Below, piece by piece: positions 1 through 7,780 of a stretch of 64,000 nucleotides of DNA. Positions within the stretch are counted from its first letter, which is position 1. Every line of letters begins with the position of its first letter. Origin of the DNA: Nocardioides furvisabuli (lineage in GTDB: Bacteria > Actinomycetota > Actinomycetes > Propionibacteriales > Nocardioidaceae); contig NZ_JAIGQB010000004.1 of assembly GCF_021083185.1 (NCBI RefSeq), positions 248,001 through 312,000 on the forward strand, given 5' to 3'. The position numbers and the translations under genes are program-made. The notes beneath the pieces were generated by a model. That model searched no databases and was not told the DNA's origin. It saw nothing but the letters and a program-made list of their open reading frames with translations.

Positions 1-628
1 ACGCCCGCACCACGCGTACGCCGGTGATCTGCTCGCGCAGCAGCCGGTTGACCTCGTCGATGCGTTCCTGCATGAGCCGGAAGCTCGGCACCATCTGCCG
101 CACGATCAGGCCGATCGAGACCCCGAGCACCGGGACCACCGCCAGCACCAGCCACGACAGGCCGATGTCCTCGCGGGCGGCCATGATGATGCCGCCGACC
201 ATCATGATCGGCGCCGAGACCATCAGGGTGCCGCCCAGGAGGACGAGCATCTGCACCTGCTGCACGTCGTTGGTCTCGCGGGTGATGAGCGACGGGGCAC
301 CGAAGTGCTGCACCTCGCGGGCAGAGTAGGACCCCACGCGGCGGAAGATCGCGGCGCGCAGGTCGCGCCCGAAGCCCATCGCGTTGCGGGCCGAGAACCA
401 CACCGCGGCGATCGAGCAGACGACCTGCACGAGCGAGACCGCGAGCATCAACCCGCCGTGGCTCACGATGTAGGCGGTGTCGCCGGTGACGACGCCGCGG
501 TCGATGATGTCGGCGTTGAGGCTCGGCAGGTAGAGCGCGGCCATCGTGCCGACGAACTGCAGCGCCACGACGGCGCCCAGCGGTGCGGCGTACGGCCGGA
601 GGTGGGTGCGGACCAGGCGGAGCAGCAT
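1..628 (-). CDS. ABC-type multidrug exporter, N-terminal part (cut by window edge)
   Basis: The first 209 codons of a membrane protein that continues off the left edge. It opens MLLRLVRTHLRPYAAPLGAV, followed by hydrophobic helices at about residues 15-35, 55-75 and 130-170, and the ABC exporter transmembrane-domain signature in which a helix pair is linked by RETNDVQQVQ, the conserved region after the second intracellular loop. The nucleotide-binding domain would lie outside the window. The start ATG shares one base with the TGA of the TetR gene (TGATG), so it is translationally coupled to its probable regulator. Likely a half-transporter of the MdlB/LmrA type exporting a drug or lipid; the substrate cannot be told. 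Paired half-transporters usually follow in this arrangement. Confidence 0.85.
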   Translation of the reverse strand, partial: MLLRLVRTHLRPYAAPLGAVVALQFVGTMAALYLPSLNADIIDRGVVTGDTAYIVSHGGLMLAVSLVQVVCSIAAVWFSARNAMGFGRDLRAAIFRRVGSYSAREVQHFGAPSLITRETNDVQQVQMLVLLGGTLMVSAPIMMVGGIIMAAREDIGLSWLVLAVVPVLGVSIGLIVRQMVPSFRLMQERIDEVNRLLREQITGVRVVRA

Positions 629-1206
629 CAGGAGTCCTCCTTGCCGAGCACCCCGTCGAGCAGCGTGCCGACGATCTGGTCGGGGGTGAGGACGTGCCCG
701 TCACTGATGTGGGGGTGGGTCCCGGAGAAGGTCAGCATCCGCACCATGTGCACCAGCTGGACCGGGGTGCAGGTGAGGAGGCCTGCGTCGGGCTCGACGA
801 CCGCGACCATGACCCTCTCGGCCCGACGGCGGCTCTCCTCCATGTGCCGGTGGGCCTTCGGCGGGCCCACCATCCCCATCGCCGTCATCAGCGCGAAGAT
901 GCCGCGGAAGCGTTCCTGCAGCAGCGTGCACAGCGCCGTCAGGCGGTCGCGGAGCGGCTGGTCCATGTCGACCGCCTCGAGGTCGGCGAGGAAGGGCTTC
1001 ATGTCGAGCGCCTTGTCGACCGCGGCCGCGACGAGGTCGTCCTTGGCGTCGAAGACCCGGAAGATCGTGCCCTCCGCGACCCCGGCGGCGTCGGCGATCT
1101 GCCTGGTCGTGACGCCGCGCCCGTGCTCCAGGAGCAGCGGGAGGGTCGCCTCCACCAGCGCCTCGCGCCGGTCCTCGGGAGTCATCGGTCGGGCACGCGG
1201 GGTCAC
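628..1206 (-). CDS. TetR/AcrR family transcriptional regulator
   Basis: A 192-residue TetR-type repressor. The N-terminal helix-turn-helix spans about residues 12-58 (RREALVEATLPLLLEHGRG, then TTRQIADAAGVAEGTIFRVF, with the typical recognition helix followed by K-DLV), and the remainder is the helical ligand domain. The GTG start at 1206 is 6 bases after a TAGCCT box, so the transcript is probably leaderless. A near-perfect palindrome immediately upstream (1221-1238) is the likely autoregulatory operator. The stop overlaps the start of the ABC exporter gene, so it almost certainly controls that exporter and itself in response to an exported compound. Family assignment is solid; the ligand is unknown. 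Confidence 0.93.
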   Translation of the reverse strand: MTPRARPMTPEDRREALVEATLPLLLEHGRGVTTRQIADAAGVAEGTIFRVFDAKDDLVAAAVDKALDMKPFLADLEAVDMDQPLRDRLTALCTLLQERFRGIFALMTAMGMVGPPKAHRHMEESRRRAERVMVAVVEPDAGLLTCTPVQLVHMVRMLTFSGTHPHISDGHVLTPDQIVGTLLDGVLGKEDS

Positions 1207-1212
1207 CCGGCG

Positions 1213-1218
1213 AGGCTA
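1213..1218 (-). promoter_or_regulatory. Leaderless -10 box of tetR
   Basis: TAGCCT on the minus strand, 6 bases before the GTG at 1206. The spacing puts the transcription start on the start codon. Confidence 0.6.
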
Positions 1219-1220
1219 GA

Positions 1221-1238
1221 TGAGTGAGTGCTCACTCA
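1221..1238. promoter_or_regulatory. Palindromic operator for the TetR regulator
   Basis: TGAGTGAG-TG-CTCACTCA, two perfect 8-base arms around a 2-base centre. It starts 15 bases upstream of the tetR GTG, just behind its -10 box (1213-1218, minus strand), so a bound repressor would block RNA polymerase. The TGAGTGA half site is seen in front of other actinobacterial AcrR-type repressors. Confidence 0.8.
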
Positions 1239-1267
1239 CAAGGCTTCTCCCGAGCGATGCGCAGCCG

Positions 1268-1990
1268 TCAGAGGGACGAACCGGTGTCGCGGTCGAGCAT
1301 GGTGCGCACGATGTGGTGGGCGACATCGACCGGGTCGACCCCGGCCCGGACGGCGGCCTGGTGCAACCGCGCCTCGGCCCCCTCCTCGTCGACGTCGAGG
1401 TGGTCGGCCAGGAGCTCGACGGCCGTGTCCACCACGGCCTGGTCGCGCACCCGCCCCGGCGTCGCCCGTGCGTCGAGACGCGTCGAGAACGACAGGTCGG
1501 CATTGGCCACCGCGCCCTCGGCCCACGCCCCGAAGAGGTCGGCCAGCTCCTGGTGGTGGCCGTCGAATCCGTGACGGGTGGCGGCGTACATGTTGACCGT
1601 GCCGACCGTCTGCCCGCCGGCCAGGACCGGCAGCGTGAGGGTGCTGCGGACGCCGTGCGCGGCGGTGGCCAGGGCGAAGAGGTGCCACGCCTGCTCGTCC
1701 ACGGCGTCGCCGACGGTGAACTCGGTGGCGTCCACCGCGCGCGCCGCGTCCACGCACGGCCCGCCGTCGACGTACTGCACCGCGTCCAGCGCCGCGACCG
1801 TCTCGGTCGAGGCCACCAGCGTGAAGGCGAGGCCCTCGTGCTGGCGGGCGATGCTCACGCCCACCAGCTCGGGCACGACCTGGCGGGCGCGCTCGGCCAG
1901 CCACACCAGGCGGTCGAGGAGGGTCGAAGGCTCTCCCTCCAGGAGCTCGAGGGCCTCGAGCGTCTCGGGAATCGGCTCCATGGGCGTCAT
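1268..1990 (-). CDS. GAF and ANTAR domain regulator
   Basis: A 240-residue protein with a GAF-like sensor domain (about residues 20-165; core VSIARQHEGLAFTLVAST, GGPCVDAARA, and LTLPVLAGGQTVGTVNMYA) followed by an ANTAR RNA-binding helix bundle (about 175-235; AVVDTAVELLADHL, ending VDVAHHIVRTML). GAF-ANTAR proteins bind nascent mRNA and prevent termination; many actinobacteria carry dozens. The ATG at 1990 overlaps the pdxH stop (ATGA), so the two are co-translated; a second in-frame ATG lies at 1981. The signal sensed by the GAF domain and the RNA targets are unknown. Confidence 0.85.
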   Translation of the reverse strand: MTPMEPIPETLEALELLEGEPSTLLDRLVWLAERARQVVPELVGVSIARQHEGLAFTLVASTETVAALDAVQYVDGGPCVDAARAVDATEFTVGDAVDEQAWHLFALATAAHGVRSTLTLPVLAGGQTVGTVNMYAATRHGFDGHHQELADLFGAWAEGAVANADLSFSTRLDARATPGRVRDQAVVDTAVELLADHLDVDEEGAEARLHQAAVRAGVDPVDVAHHIVRTMLDRDTGSSL

Positions 1991-2634
1991 GGCGCGAGCC
2001 GGACGACGTCCCAGCGCTCGCCGTCGCGGCGGTAGACCAGCCGGTCGTGCATCCGGCCGGGCCGCCCCTGCCAGAACTCCACCACGTCGGGCGTGACGCG
2101 GTAGCCGCCCCACTCCGGCGGCACCGGCACCTCGCCGTCGGTCTCGTCGGCACCGAAGCGCTCCTGGACCCGGGCGTAGGCCGCCGCGAGCTCGGCGCGC
2201 GAGGCGACCGGGCGCGACTGGTCCGAGGCCCAGGCCCCGAGCTGGGCGCCGCGCGGGCGGGAGTGGAAGTAGGCCTCCACCTCCTCGCCCGGGAGGCGCG
2301 TCGCGACGCCCTCGACGCGCACCTGGCGCTCGAGCGGGTGCCAGGGGAAGAGGAGCGCGCAGTGCGGGTTGGTCGCGAGCTCGCCGCCCTTGCGCGAGGA
2401 GTGGTTGGTGAAGAACACGAACCCGTCCGCGCCCACGCCCTTGAGCAGCACCATCCGGCTGGAGGGCCGGCCGGCGGCGTCGGCGGTGGCGATCACCATC
2501 GCGTTGGGCTCGTGCACGCCGGCCGCGACCGCCTGCTCGAGCCACCTCTCGAACATCTCGACCGGGTCGCCGGCCAGGTCGGGGAGGTCGAGACCCCCGC
2601 GGCCGTACTCCTCGCGCAGTCCGGAGAGGTCCAT
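1987..2634 (-). CDS. pdxH: Pyridoxamine 5'-phosphate oxidase
   Basis: A 215-residue flavoprotein of normal family length that oxidises pyridoxamine or pyridoxine 5'-phosphate to pyridoxal 5'-phosphate with FMN and oxygen. Family hallmarks are visible: RMVLLKGVGADGFVFFTN (FMN binding), SRKGGELATNPHCALLFPW, the RQVRVEG strand, and the C-terminal WGGYRVTPDVVEFWQGRPGR block with conserved arginines contacting FMN and substrate. The track extends upstream, but ATG at 2634 (MDLSGLREEYGRGGL) matches the family N-terminus and lies 6 bases after a TACTGT box. It is divergent from citrate synthase, a usual Nocardioides arrangement. Confidence 0.95.
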   Translation of the reverse strand: MDLSGLREEYGRGGLDLPDLAGDPVEMFERWLEQAVAAGVHEPNAMVIATADAAGRPSSRMVLLKGVGADGFVFFTNHSSRKGGELATNPHCALLFPWHPLERQVRVEGVATRLPGEEVEAYFHSRPRGAQLGAWASDQSRPVASRAELAAAYARVQERFGADETDGEVPVPPEWGGYRVTPDVVEFWQGRPGRMHDRLVYRRDGERWDVVRLAP

Positions 2635-2640
2635 AGGGGG

Positions 2641-2646
2641 ACAGTA
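2641..2646 (-). promoter_or_regulatory. Leaderless -10 box of pdxH
   Basis: TACTGT on the minus strand, 6 bases before the pdxH ATG; no Shine-Dalgarno sequence lies between, which supports a leaderless mRNA. Confidence 0.55.
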
Positions 2647-2714
2647 GCGCCGGGGTGCACAATGAGCCGTCCCGTGCGGTCCACCCGGGACTCCCGCAGC
2701 CCGAAGGAGCACCC

Positions 2715-3818
2715 ATGACCGAGATCCAGCACGGCCTCGAAGGCGTGGTCGCGTTCGAGACCCAGATCGCGGAGCCCGACAAGGAGGGCTCGGCGCTGCG
2801 CTACCGCGGCGTGGACATCGAGGACCTCGTCGGCCGCGTGCCCTTCGAGAACGTCTGGGGCCTCCTGGTCGACGGCTCCTACACCCCCGGCCTCCCGCCG
2901 GCCGAGCCCTACAACATCGCCATCCACACCGGTGACGTGCGCGCCGACGTGCAGGCCAGCGTCGCGATGCTCGCCCCGATGCTCGGCATGGGCCAGACCT
3001 ACGACATCTCCGACGAGCAGGCCCGCCTCGACCTCTCCCGCGTCGCGGTCATGGTGCTCTCGTACGCCGCCCAGTCCGCGCGCGGCCTCGGCAAGCCGGT
3101 CGTCCCGCAGGCGGAGGTCGACCAGGGCACGACGCTCGCGGAGAGGTTCCTCATCCGCTGGCACGGCGAGGCCGACCCGAAGCACGCCCACGCCATCGAC
3201 GCCTACTGGTCGTCGGCGGCCGAGCACGGGATGAACGCCTCGACCTTCACCGCACGTGTGATCACCTCGACCGGCGCCGACGTCGCCGCGGCCTTCTCCG
3301 GCGCCATCGGCGCGATGAGCGGCCCGCTCCACGGTGGCGCACCCTCGCGCGTCCTCGGCATGATCGAGGAGGTCGAGAAGCGCGACGGCGACGCCGCGTC
3401 GTACGTCAAGGAGCTGCTCGACGAGGGCGAGCGCCTGATGGGCTTCGGCCACCGCGTCTACCGCGCCGAGGACCCGCGCGCGCGGGTGCTGCGCCGCACC
3501 GCCAAGGAGCTCGACGCCCCGCGCTACGAGGTCGCGGAGGCGCTGGAGAAGGCGGCCCTCGCGGAGCTGCGCGAGCGTCGGCCCGACCGCGTGCTCGAGA
3601 CCAACGTCGAGTTCTGGGCGGCCATCGTCCTCGACTTCGCCGAGGTGCCGTCGCACATGTTCACCTCGATGTTCACCTGCGCGCGCACCGGCGGCTGGTC
3701 GGCGCACATCCTGGAGCAGAAGACCACCGGGCGCCTGATCCGCCCGTCCGCCGTCTACGCCGGTCCGAGCACCCGTCCGGCCAGCGAGGTTCAGGGCTGG
3801 GACGAGGCCTGGGCGTAG
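2715..3818 (+). CDS. Citrate synthase (citrate synthase 2 type)
   Basis: A 367-residue type I-length citrate synthase that condenses acetyl-CoA with oxaloacetate (a 2-methylcitrate synthase side role cannot be excluded). Visible are the oxaloacetate and catalytic histidines in GPLHGGAPSR (His206) and GFGHRVY (His246), and the C-terminal GGWSAHILEQ block. The third catalytic position, normally Asp in NVDF, reads NVEF (Glu299). ATG 2715 was chosen because GAAGGAG lies 7 bases before it; upstream in-frame codons are non-conserved. It is divergent from pdxH. Its last 28 bases overlap the end of the convergent M15-like gene. Confidence 0.93.
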   Translation: MTEIQHGLEGVVAFETQIAEPDKEGSALRYRGVDIEDLVGRVPFENVWGLLVDGSYTPGLPPAEPYNIAIHTGDVRADVQASVAMLAPMLGMGQTYDISDEQARLDLSRVAVMVLSYAAQSARGLGKPVVPQAEVDQGTTLAERFLIRWHGEADPKHAHAIDAYWSSAAEHGMNASTFTARVITSTGADVAAAFSGAIGAMSGPLHGGAPSRVLGMIEEVEKRDGDAASYVKELLDEGERLMGFGHRVYRAEDPRARVLRRTAKELDAPRYEVAEALEKAALAELRERRPDRVLETNVEFWAAIVLDFAEVPSHMFTSMFTCARTGGWSAHILEQKTTGRLIRPSAVYAGPSTRPASEVQGWDEAWA

Positions 3819-4414
3819 TACCACGACGTCCTGCCGCGCGCGCCCTTGCGCGTGAGCGAGACGTGCAGGTGGTCGCGGTGCCGCAGCGTCGGCGAGCACG
3901 ACCGCTTCGTGCGGCAGCTGGAGCTGAGGTAGCGCTTCGGCTCGAAGCCGTCGTAGGAGGCGTACATCCGGTCGTTCCAGATGATGTACATGATCCCCAT
4001 CCGGCGGGCGAGCGCGTGTGGCTCGCCGAGGTCGTCGGGGGCGAGGACCTCCTCGAGCATCGCCTCGGCGAGGGCCTTGTCGGCCGGGTCGGTGGCGTCG
4101 AGCAGCCAGTCGAAGGCGCGTGACTCCTGGTGCTCGCTGGTGCTCGACCGCGAGCAGGCACGGCTGATCGGGCCGTAGCCACCCCCGCGGGCGACGAGCC
4201 AGTCGGCGAGCATCAGCACACCGGGCTTCGGTGTCTGGCGGCACGTGGTCTGCGGCTGGTAGCCGGCGTAGGCCTCGATCGGCATCAGGTAGGGCGCCGA
4301 GGAGGTGACGGTGCCCCGGCGCTGATCCGCGGCGGCGCCCGCCGACCCGGAGGTGGCCGTCGTCAGGGCGCACGCCAGCACGAGGGCGAGGGAGACGAGG
4401 TCACGAGCGCGCAC
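3791..4414 (-). CDS. Secreted M15-like (ARB-07466 type) metallopeptidase-fold protein
   Basis: A 207-residue exported protein. The first 28 residues are a Sec signal (RARD, hydrophobic LVSLALVLACALT, cleavage near SAGAAA). The mature part carries SEHQESRAFDW and a late HRDHLHVSL, matching the His, Asp and His metal-ligand pattern of M15 D,D-carboxypeptidase-like folds, with four cysteines that could form disulfides. Peptidoglycan cleavage is a reasonable inference but activity is unproven. The GTG at 4414 lies 7 bases after a TACGGT box. The 3' end overlaps citrate synthase by 28 bases on the opposite strand. Confidence 0.75.
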   Translation of the reverse strand: MRARDLVSLALVLACALTTATSGSAGAAADQRRGTVTSSAPYLMPIEAYAGYQPQTTCRQTPKPGVLMLADWLVARGGGYGPISRACSRSSTSEHQESRAFDWLLDATDPADKALAEAMLEEVLAPDDLGEPHALARRMGIMYIIWNDRMYASYDGFEPKRYLSSSCRTKRSCSPTLRHRDHLHVSLTRKGARGRTSWYYAQASSQP

Positions 4415-4421
4415 GTCCGCG

Positions 4422-4427
4422 ACCGTA
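4422..4427 (-). promoter_or_regulatory. Leaderless -10 box of the M15-like gene
   Basis: TACGGT on the minus strand, 7 bases before the GTG at 4414. Confidence 0.5.
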
Positions 4428-4494
4428 GGTCGGCCCGCGCGGCACCGTCAGGGCTTTGTGCGAAGACCAACGGTGTAGTTCGTCCGCCGCTCGG

Positions 4495-4863
4495 TCAGCG
4501 GCTCTCGATCGAGCACGACGGCGTGCCGCCGGGCAGCCGGGACCGGTGCCCTGCGATCCAGTGGTAGGCGTGGCGCGCCACGGTGTCGACCCCCGGCGCG
4601 GTCATCAGCCGGCCGACGAGGCGCCACGGCAGCGGCCCGGTGCGCAGGATGGCGGCGAAGGCCCGGTGCCCGTAGTCGACACGGCCGTCGGGGTGGACGT
4701 AGGGCATCTCCACGACCGCCCGCTCGGCATCGACACCGAGCGCGGCCAGGTCGACCGCCTGGATCGTGGTGCGGTCGATGTCGACCCCGAGCCGCGGGAC
4801 CAGCTCGGCGGTGCGCATGCAGAAGCCGCAGTCGCCGTCGTTGAGCATCAGTCCGCGGTCCAC
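4495..4863 (-). CDS. DCC family (DUF393) thiol-disulfide oxidoreductase-like protein
   Basis: A 122-residue protein with the family signature near the N-terminus, NDGDCGFCMRTAELV (about residues 8-22), which contains the CGFC thioredoxin-like pair. Later family features are the conserved V-YGHRAFAAIL segment and a hydrophobic C-terminal WRLVGRLMTAPGVDTVARHAYHWI. DCC proteins are small thioredoxin-fold proteins of unknown substrate. The start is GTG 4863, placed 7 bases after TAGGCT. The next gene upstream (GNAT) is on the same strand 25 bases away but each has its own start signal. Confidence 0.88.
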   Translation of the reverse strand: MDRGLMLNDGDCGFCMRTAELVPRLGVDIDRTTIQAVDLAALGVDAERAVVEMPYVHPDGRVDYGHRAFAAILRTGPLPWRLVGRLMTAPGVDTVARHAYHWIAGHRSRLPGGTPSCSIESR

Positions 4864-4870
4864 GGTGTCG

Positions 4871-4876
4871 AGCCTA
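4871..4876 (-). promoter_or_regulatory. Leaderless -10 box of the DCC gene
   Basis: TAGGCT on the minus strand, 7 bases before GTG 4863. Confidence 0.5.
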
Positions 4877-4888
4877 CGTCGGCTGGTG

Positions 4889-5368
4889 TCAGATCCGGCG
4901 GCCGAAGCAACGGCTGAGCTCCGAGCCGCGGTAGTGGCCGAAGCCGGGGATCGGCTCGTAGCCCGACGACGTGTAGAGCGCGATGGCCTCGGGCTGCTTC
5001 ATCCCCGTCTCGAGCACCATCGCCTCGATGCCGGCCTCGGCGGCCGTGGCCTCGAGGTGGGCGAGCATCCGGCGCGCGACCCCGCGCCGCTGCGCGGCCG
5101 GGACGACGTACATCCGCTTCACCTCGGCGGTGACCTGCGCCCCGAGCGCACGCACCGAGCTGCGGCGCCAGGCACCGGTCGCGACGGGGACGCCGTCGAG
5201 GTGTCCGACGTAGAACCGCCCCTGCGGGTCCTCGAAGTCGCACGCGTCGATCGGCGACTCGTCCTGGCCGCCGTAGCGCGCGACGTACTCCGCCTGGACC
5301 GCCTCGATGAGGGCCTGCGCGTCGGGGTGGGTGATCGGGACCCGCACCACCTGCAGGTCGGTCTCCAT
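4889..5368 (-). CDS. GNAT family N-acetyltransferase
   Basis: A 159-residue acetyl-CoA-dependent acetyltransferase. The acetyl-CoA binding motif is VKRMYVVPAAQRRGVARRML (motif A, R/Q-x-x-G-x-A, about residues 85-105), followed by the beta strand and helix EAMVLETGMKQPEAIALYTSSGYEPI, which is motif B and usual for GNATs. ATG 5368 is preceded by AGGGGA at a good distance; the upstream 14 in-frame codons look non-coding. The substrate is unknown. It is divergent from serC, with no clear functional link. Confidence 0.88.
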   Translation of the reverse strand: METDLQVVRVPITHPDAQALIEAVQAEYVARYGGQDESPIDACDFEDPQGRFYVGHLDGVPVATGAWRRSSVRALGAQVTAEVKRMYVVPAAQRRGVARRMLAHLEATAAEAGIEAMVLETGMKQPEAIALYTSSGYEPIPGFGHYRGSELSRCFGRRI

Positions 5369-5397
5369 CCGTGGTCCCCTGTCGTGATCCTGTGTGA

Positions 5398-6588
<1,191 letters not shown>

Positions 6589-6591
<3 letters not shown>

Positions 6592-6718
6592 GCGGGCACT
6601 TCCTCGCGACAGACCACGCCGACCGGGCACTTCCTTTCGAAGGAAGTGCCCGGTCGGTGCGTTCCAGCGCGACGAAGTGCCCGGTCGGTGCGTTCCAGCG
6701 CGACGAAGTGCCCGCTCA
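6589..6718. repeat. Palindromic and tandem repeat block between convergent genes
   Basis: A 130-base block. Its two ends are inverted copies of TGAGCGGGCACTTC, and the TGA at each end is the stop codon of serC (plus) and of the topoisomerase gene (minus). Inside are a perfect 16-base-arm hairpin (6621-6655) and two exact 31-base direct repeats (6643-6673 and 6674-6704) plus the start of a third (6705). All units share the core GGGCACTTC or its complement. It looks like a REP-like intergenic element that also acts as a two-way terminator. Confidence 0.85.
6621..6655. terminator. Strong bidirectional hairpin
   Basis: Arms GACCGGGCACTTCCTT and AAGGAAGTGCCCGGTC pair perfectly over 16 bases with a TCG loop. 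No U-tract follows. Its place between two convergent genes suggests transcription termination for both. Confidence 0.65.
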
Positions 6719-7711
6719 CGCAGACAGCAGCTTGAGCACCGCCCGCTCGAGCGCGGCCTGGCGGGCGTCGTCGGTGTCATAGCTGGCGCGCACCTTGATG
6801 GTGCGGCCCCGCTCGTAGGCCTCGACGACCCGCGGGTCGACGTAGGACGAGCGCGCCAGCGTGGGGGTGTTGCCGAGGAAGTCCGAGACCTCCTTCATCG
6901 CGCTCGACACCGCGCGCTTGCGCGAGGCCTTGGTCTTCCCCGGCTCGTCGGTCTCGGCGAGCGCGGCGGCGGCGATGACGGTCGCGTGCCAGGTGCGGAA
7001 GTCCTTCGCGGAGGCCTCGATCCCCATGCAGGTGCGGATGTAGTCGTTGACCTCCGCGGAGCTCAGGCTCCTCCAGGTGCGGCCGTCCTTCCAGGCCAGC
7101 AGCTCGTCGCCGCCGCCGCGACGGCGCCGCATCACGTCGAGCGACTCGATGGCGGGCTTGTCGTCGATGTCGATGCAGTGCTCGACCCCGGACTTGCCGA
7201 CGAAGCAGAAGCGCAGGCCTCCCGCGTGCCGCGAGACGTGCTCCTTGCGCAGGGTGGTGAGCCCGAAGGAGCCGTTGGTGTCGGTGTAGACGTCGTTGCC
7301 GATGCGGAAGTAGCCCAGGTCCAGGAGGCGTACGGCGACCGCGCACGCCCGCTCGAGCGACATGCCTTCGGAGCCCATGTCGGTGAGCACGCGCTCGCGG
7401 GCCTTCGACAGCGCCTTGCCGAAGCCGAGGATGCGGTCGAACTTCGCCGCGTCGCGACTGGTGCGCCACTGGGGGTGGTAGAGGTACTGCCGGCGACCGG
7501 CGTCGTCGGTGCCGACGGCCTGGAGGTGGCCGTTGGCGTACGGCGTGATCCAGACGTCCTTCCAGGCAGGCGGGATCACGAGGTCCTTGCACCGCTGGAC
7601 CTGCTCGGCGTCGAGCCTGTCGCCGTCCTGGTCGAGGTAGGTGAAGCCCTTGCCGGAACGGCGTCGGGTCCAGCCCGGCTGGTCGGGGAACGTACGCCGC
7701 AGTCGGGGCAT
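6716..7711 (-). CDS. DNA topoisomerase IB
   Basis: A 331-residue eukaryote-like type IB topoisomerase that relaxes supercoils by a 3'-phosphotyrosyl nick. The N-terminal domain carries the family stretch KDLVIPPAWKDVWITPYANGHLQAVG and YLYHPQWRTSRDAAKF; the catalytic domain has YFRIGNDVY, TTLRKEHV, KDFRTWHAT and the nucleophile Tyr290 in SSYVDPRVVEAY. Length agrees with bacterial TopIB. The ATG at 7711 lies 6 bases after TAGGTT. These enzymes are common accessory topoisomerases in actinobacteria. The stop codon lies inside the shared repeat block with serC. Confidence 0.93.
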   Translation of the reverse strand: MPRLRRTFPDQPGWTRRRSGKGFTYLDQDGDRLDAEQVQRCKDLVIPPAWKDVWITPYANGHLQAVGTDDAGRRQYLYHPQWRTSRDAAKFDRILGFGKALSKARERVLTDMGSEGMSLERACAVAVRLLDLGYFRIGNDVYTDTNGSFGLTTLRKEHVSRHAGGLRFCFVGKSGVEHCIDIDDKPAIESLDVMRRRRGGGDELLAWKDGRTWRSLSSAEVNDYIRTCMGIEASAKDFRTWHATVIAAAALAETDEPGKTKASRKRAVSSAMKEVSDFLGNTPTLARSSYVDPRVVEAYERGRTIKVRASYDTDDARQAALERAVLKLLSA

Positions 7712-7717
7712 GCGGTG

Positions 7718-7723
7718 AACCTA
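7718..7723 (-). promoter_or_regulatory. Leaderless -10 box of topoisomerase IB
   Basis: TAGGTT on the minus strand, 6 bases before ATG 7711. Confidence 0.5.
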
Positions 7724-7780
7724 CTCACCGCGGCCCGGCGGTGCGGACACCCCGAAGGAGGTCAGTGCAGACCCGCGACG

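Noticed and set aside
2655..2714. Upstream extension of citrate synthase
   Set aside because: Twenty extra codons are non-conserved and the GAAGGAG site points to ATG 2715.
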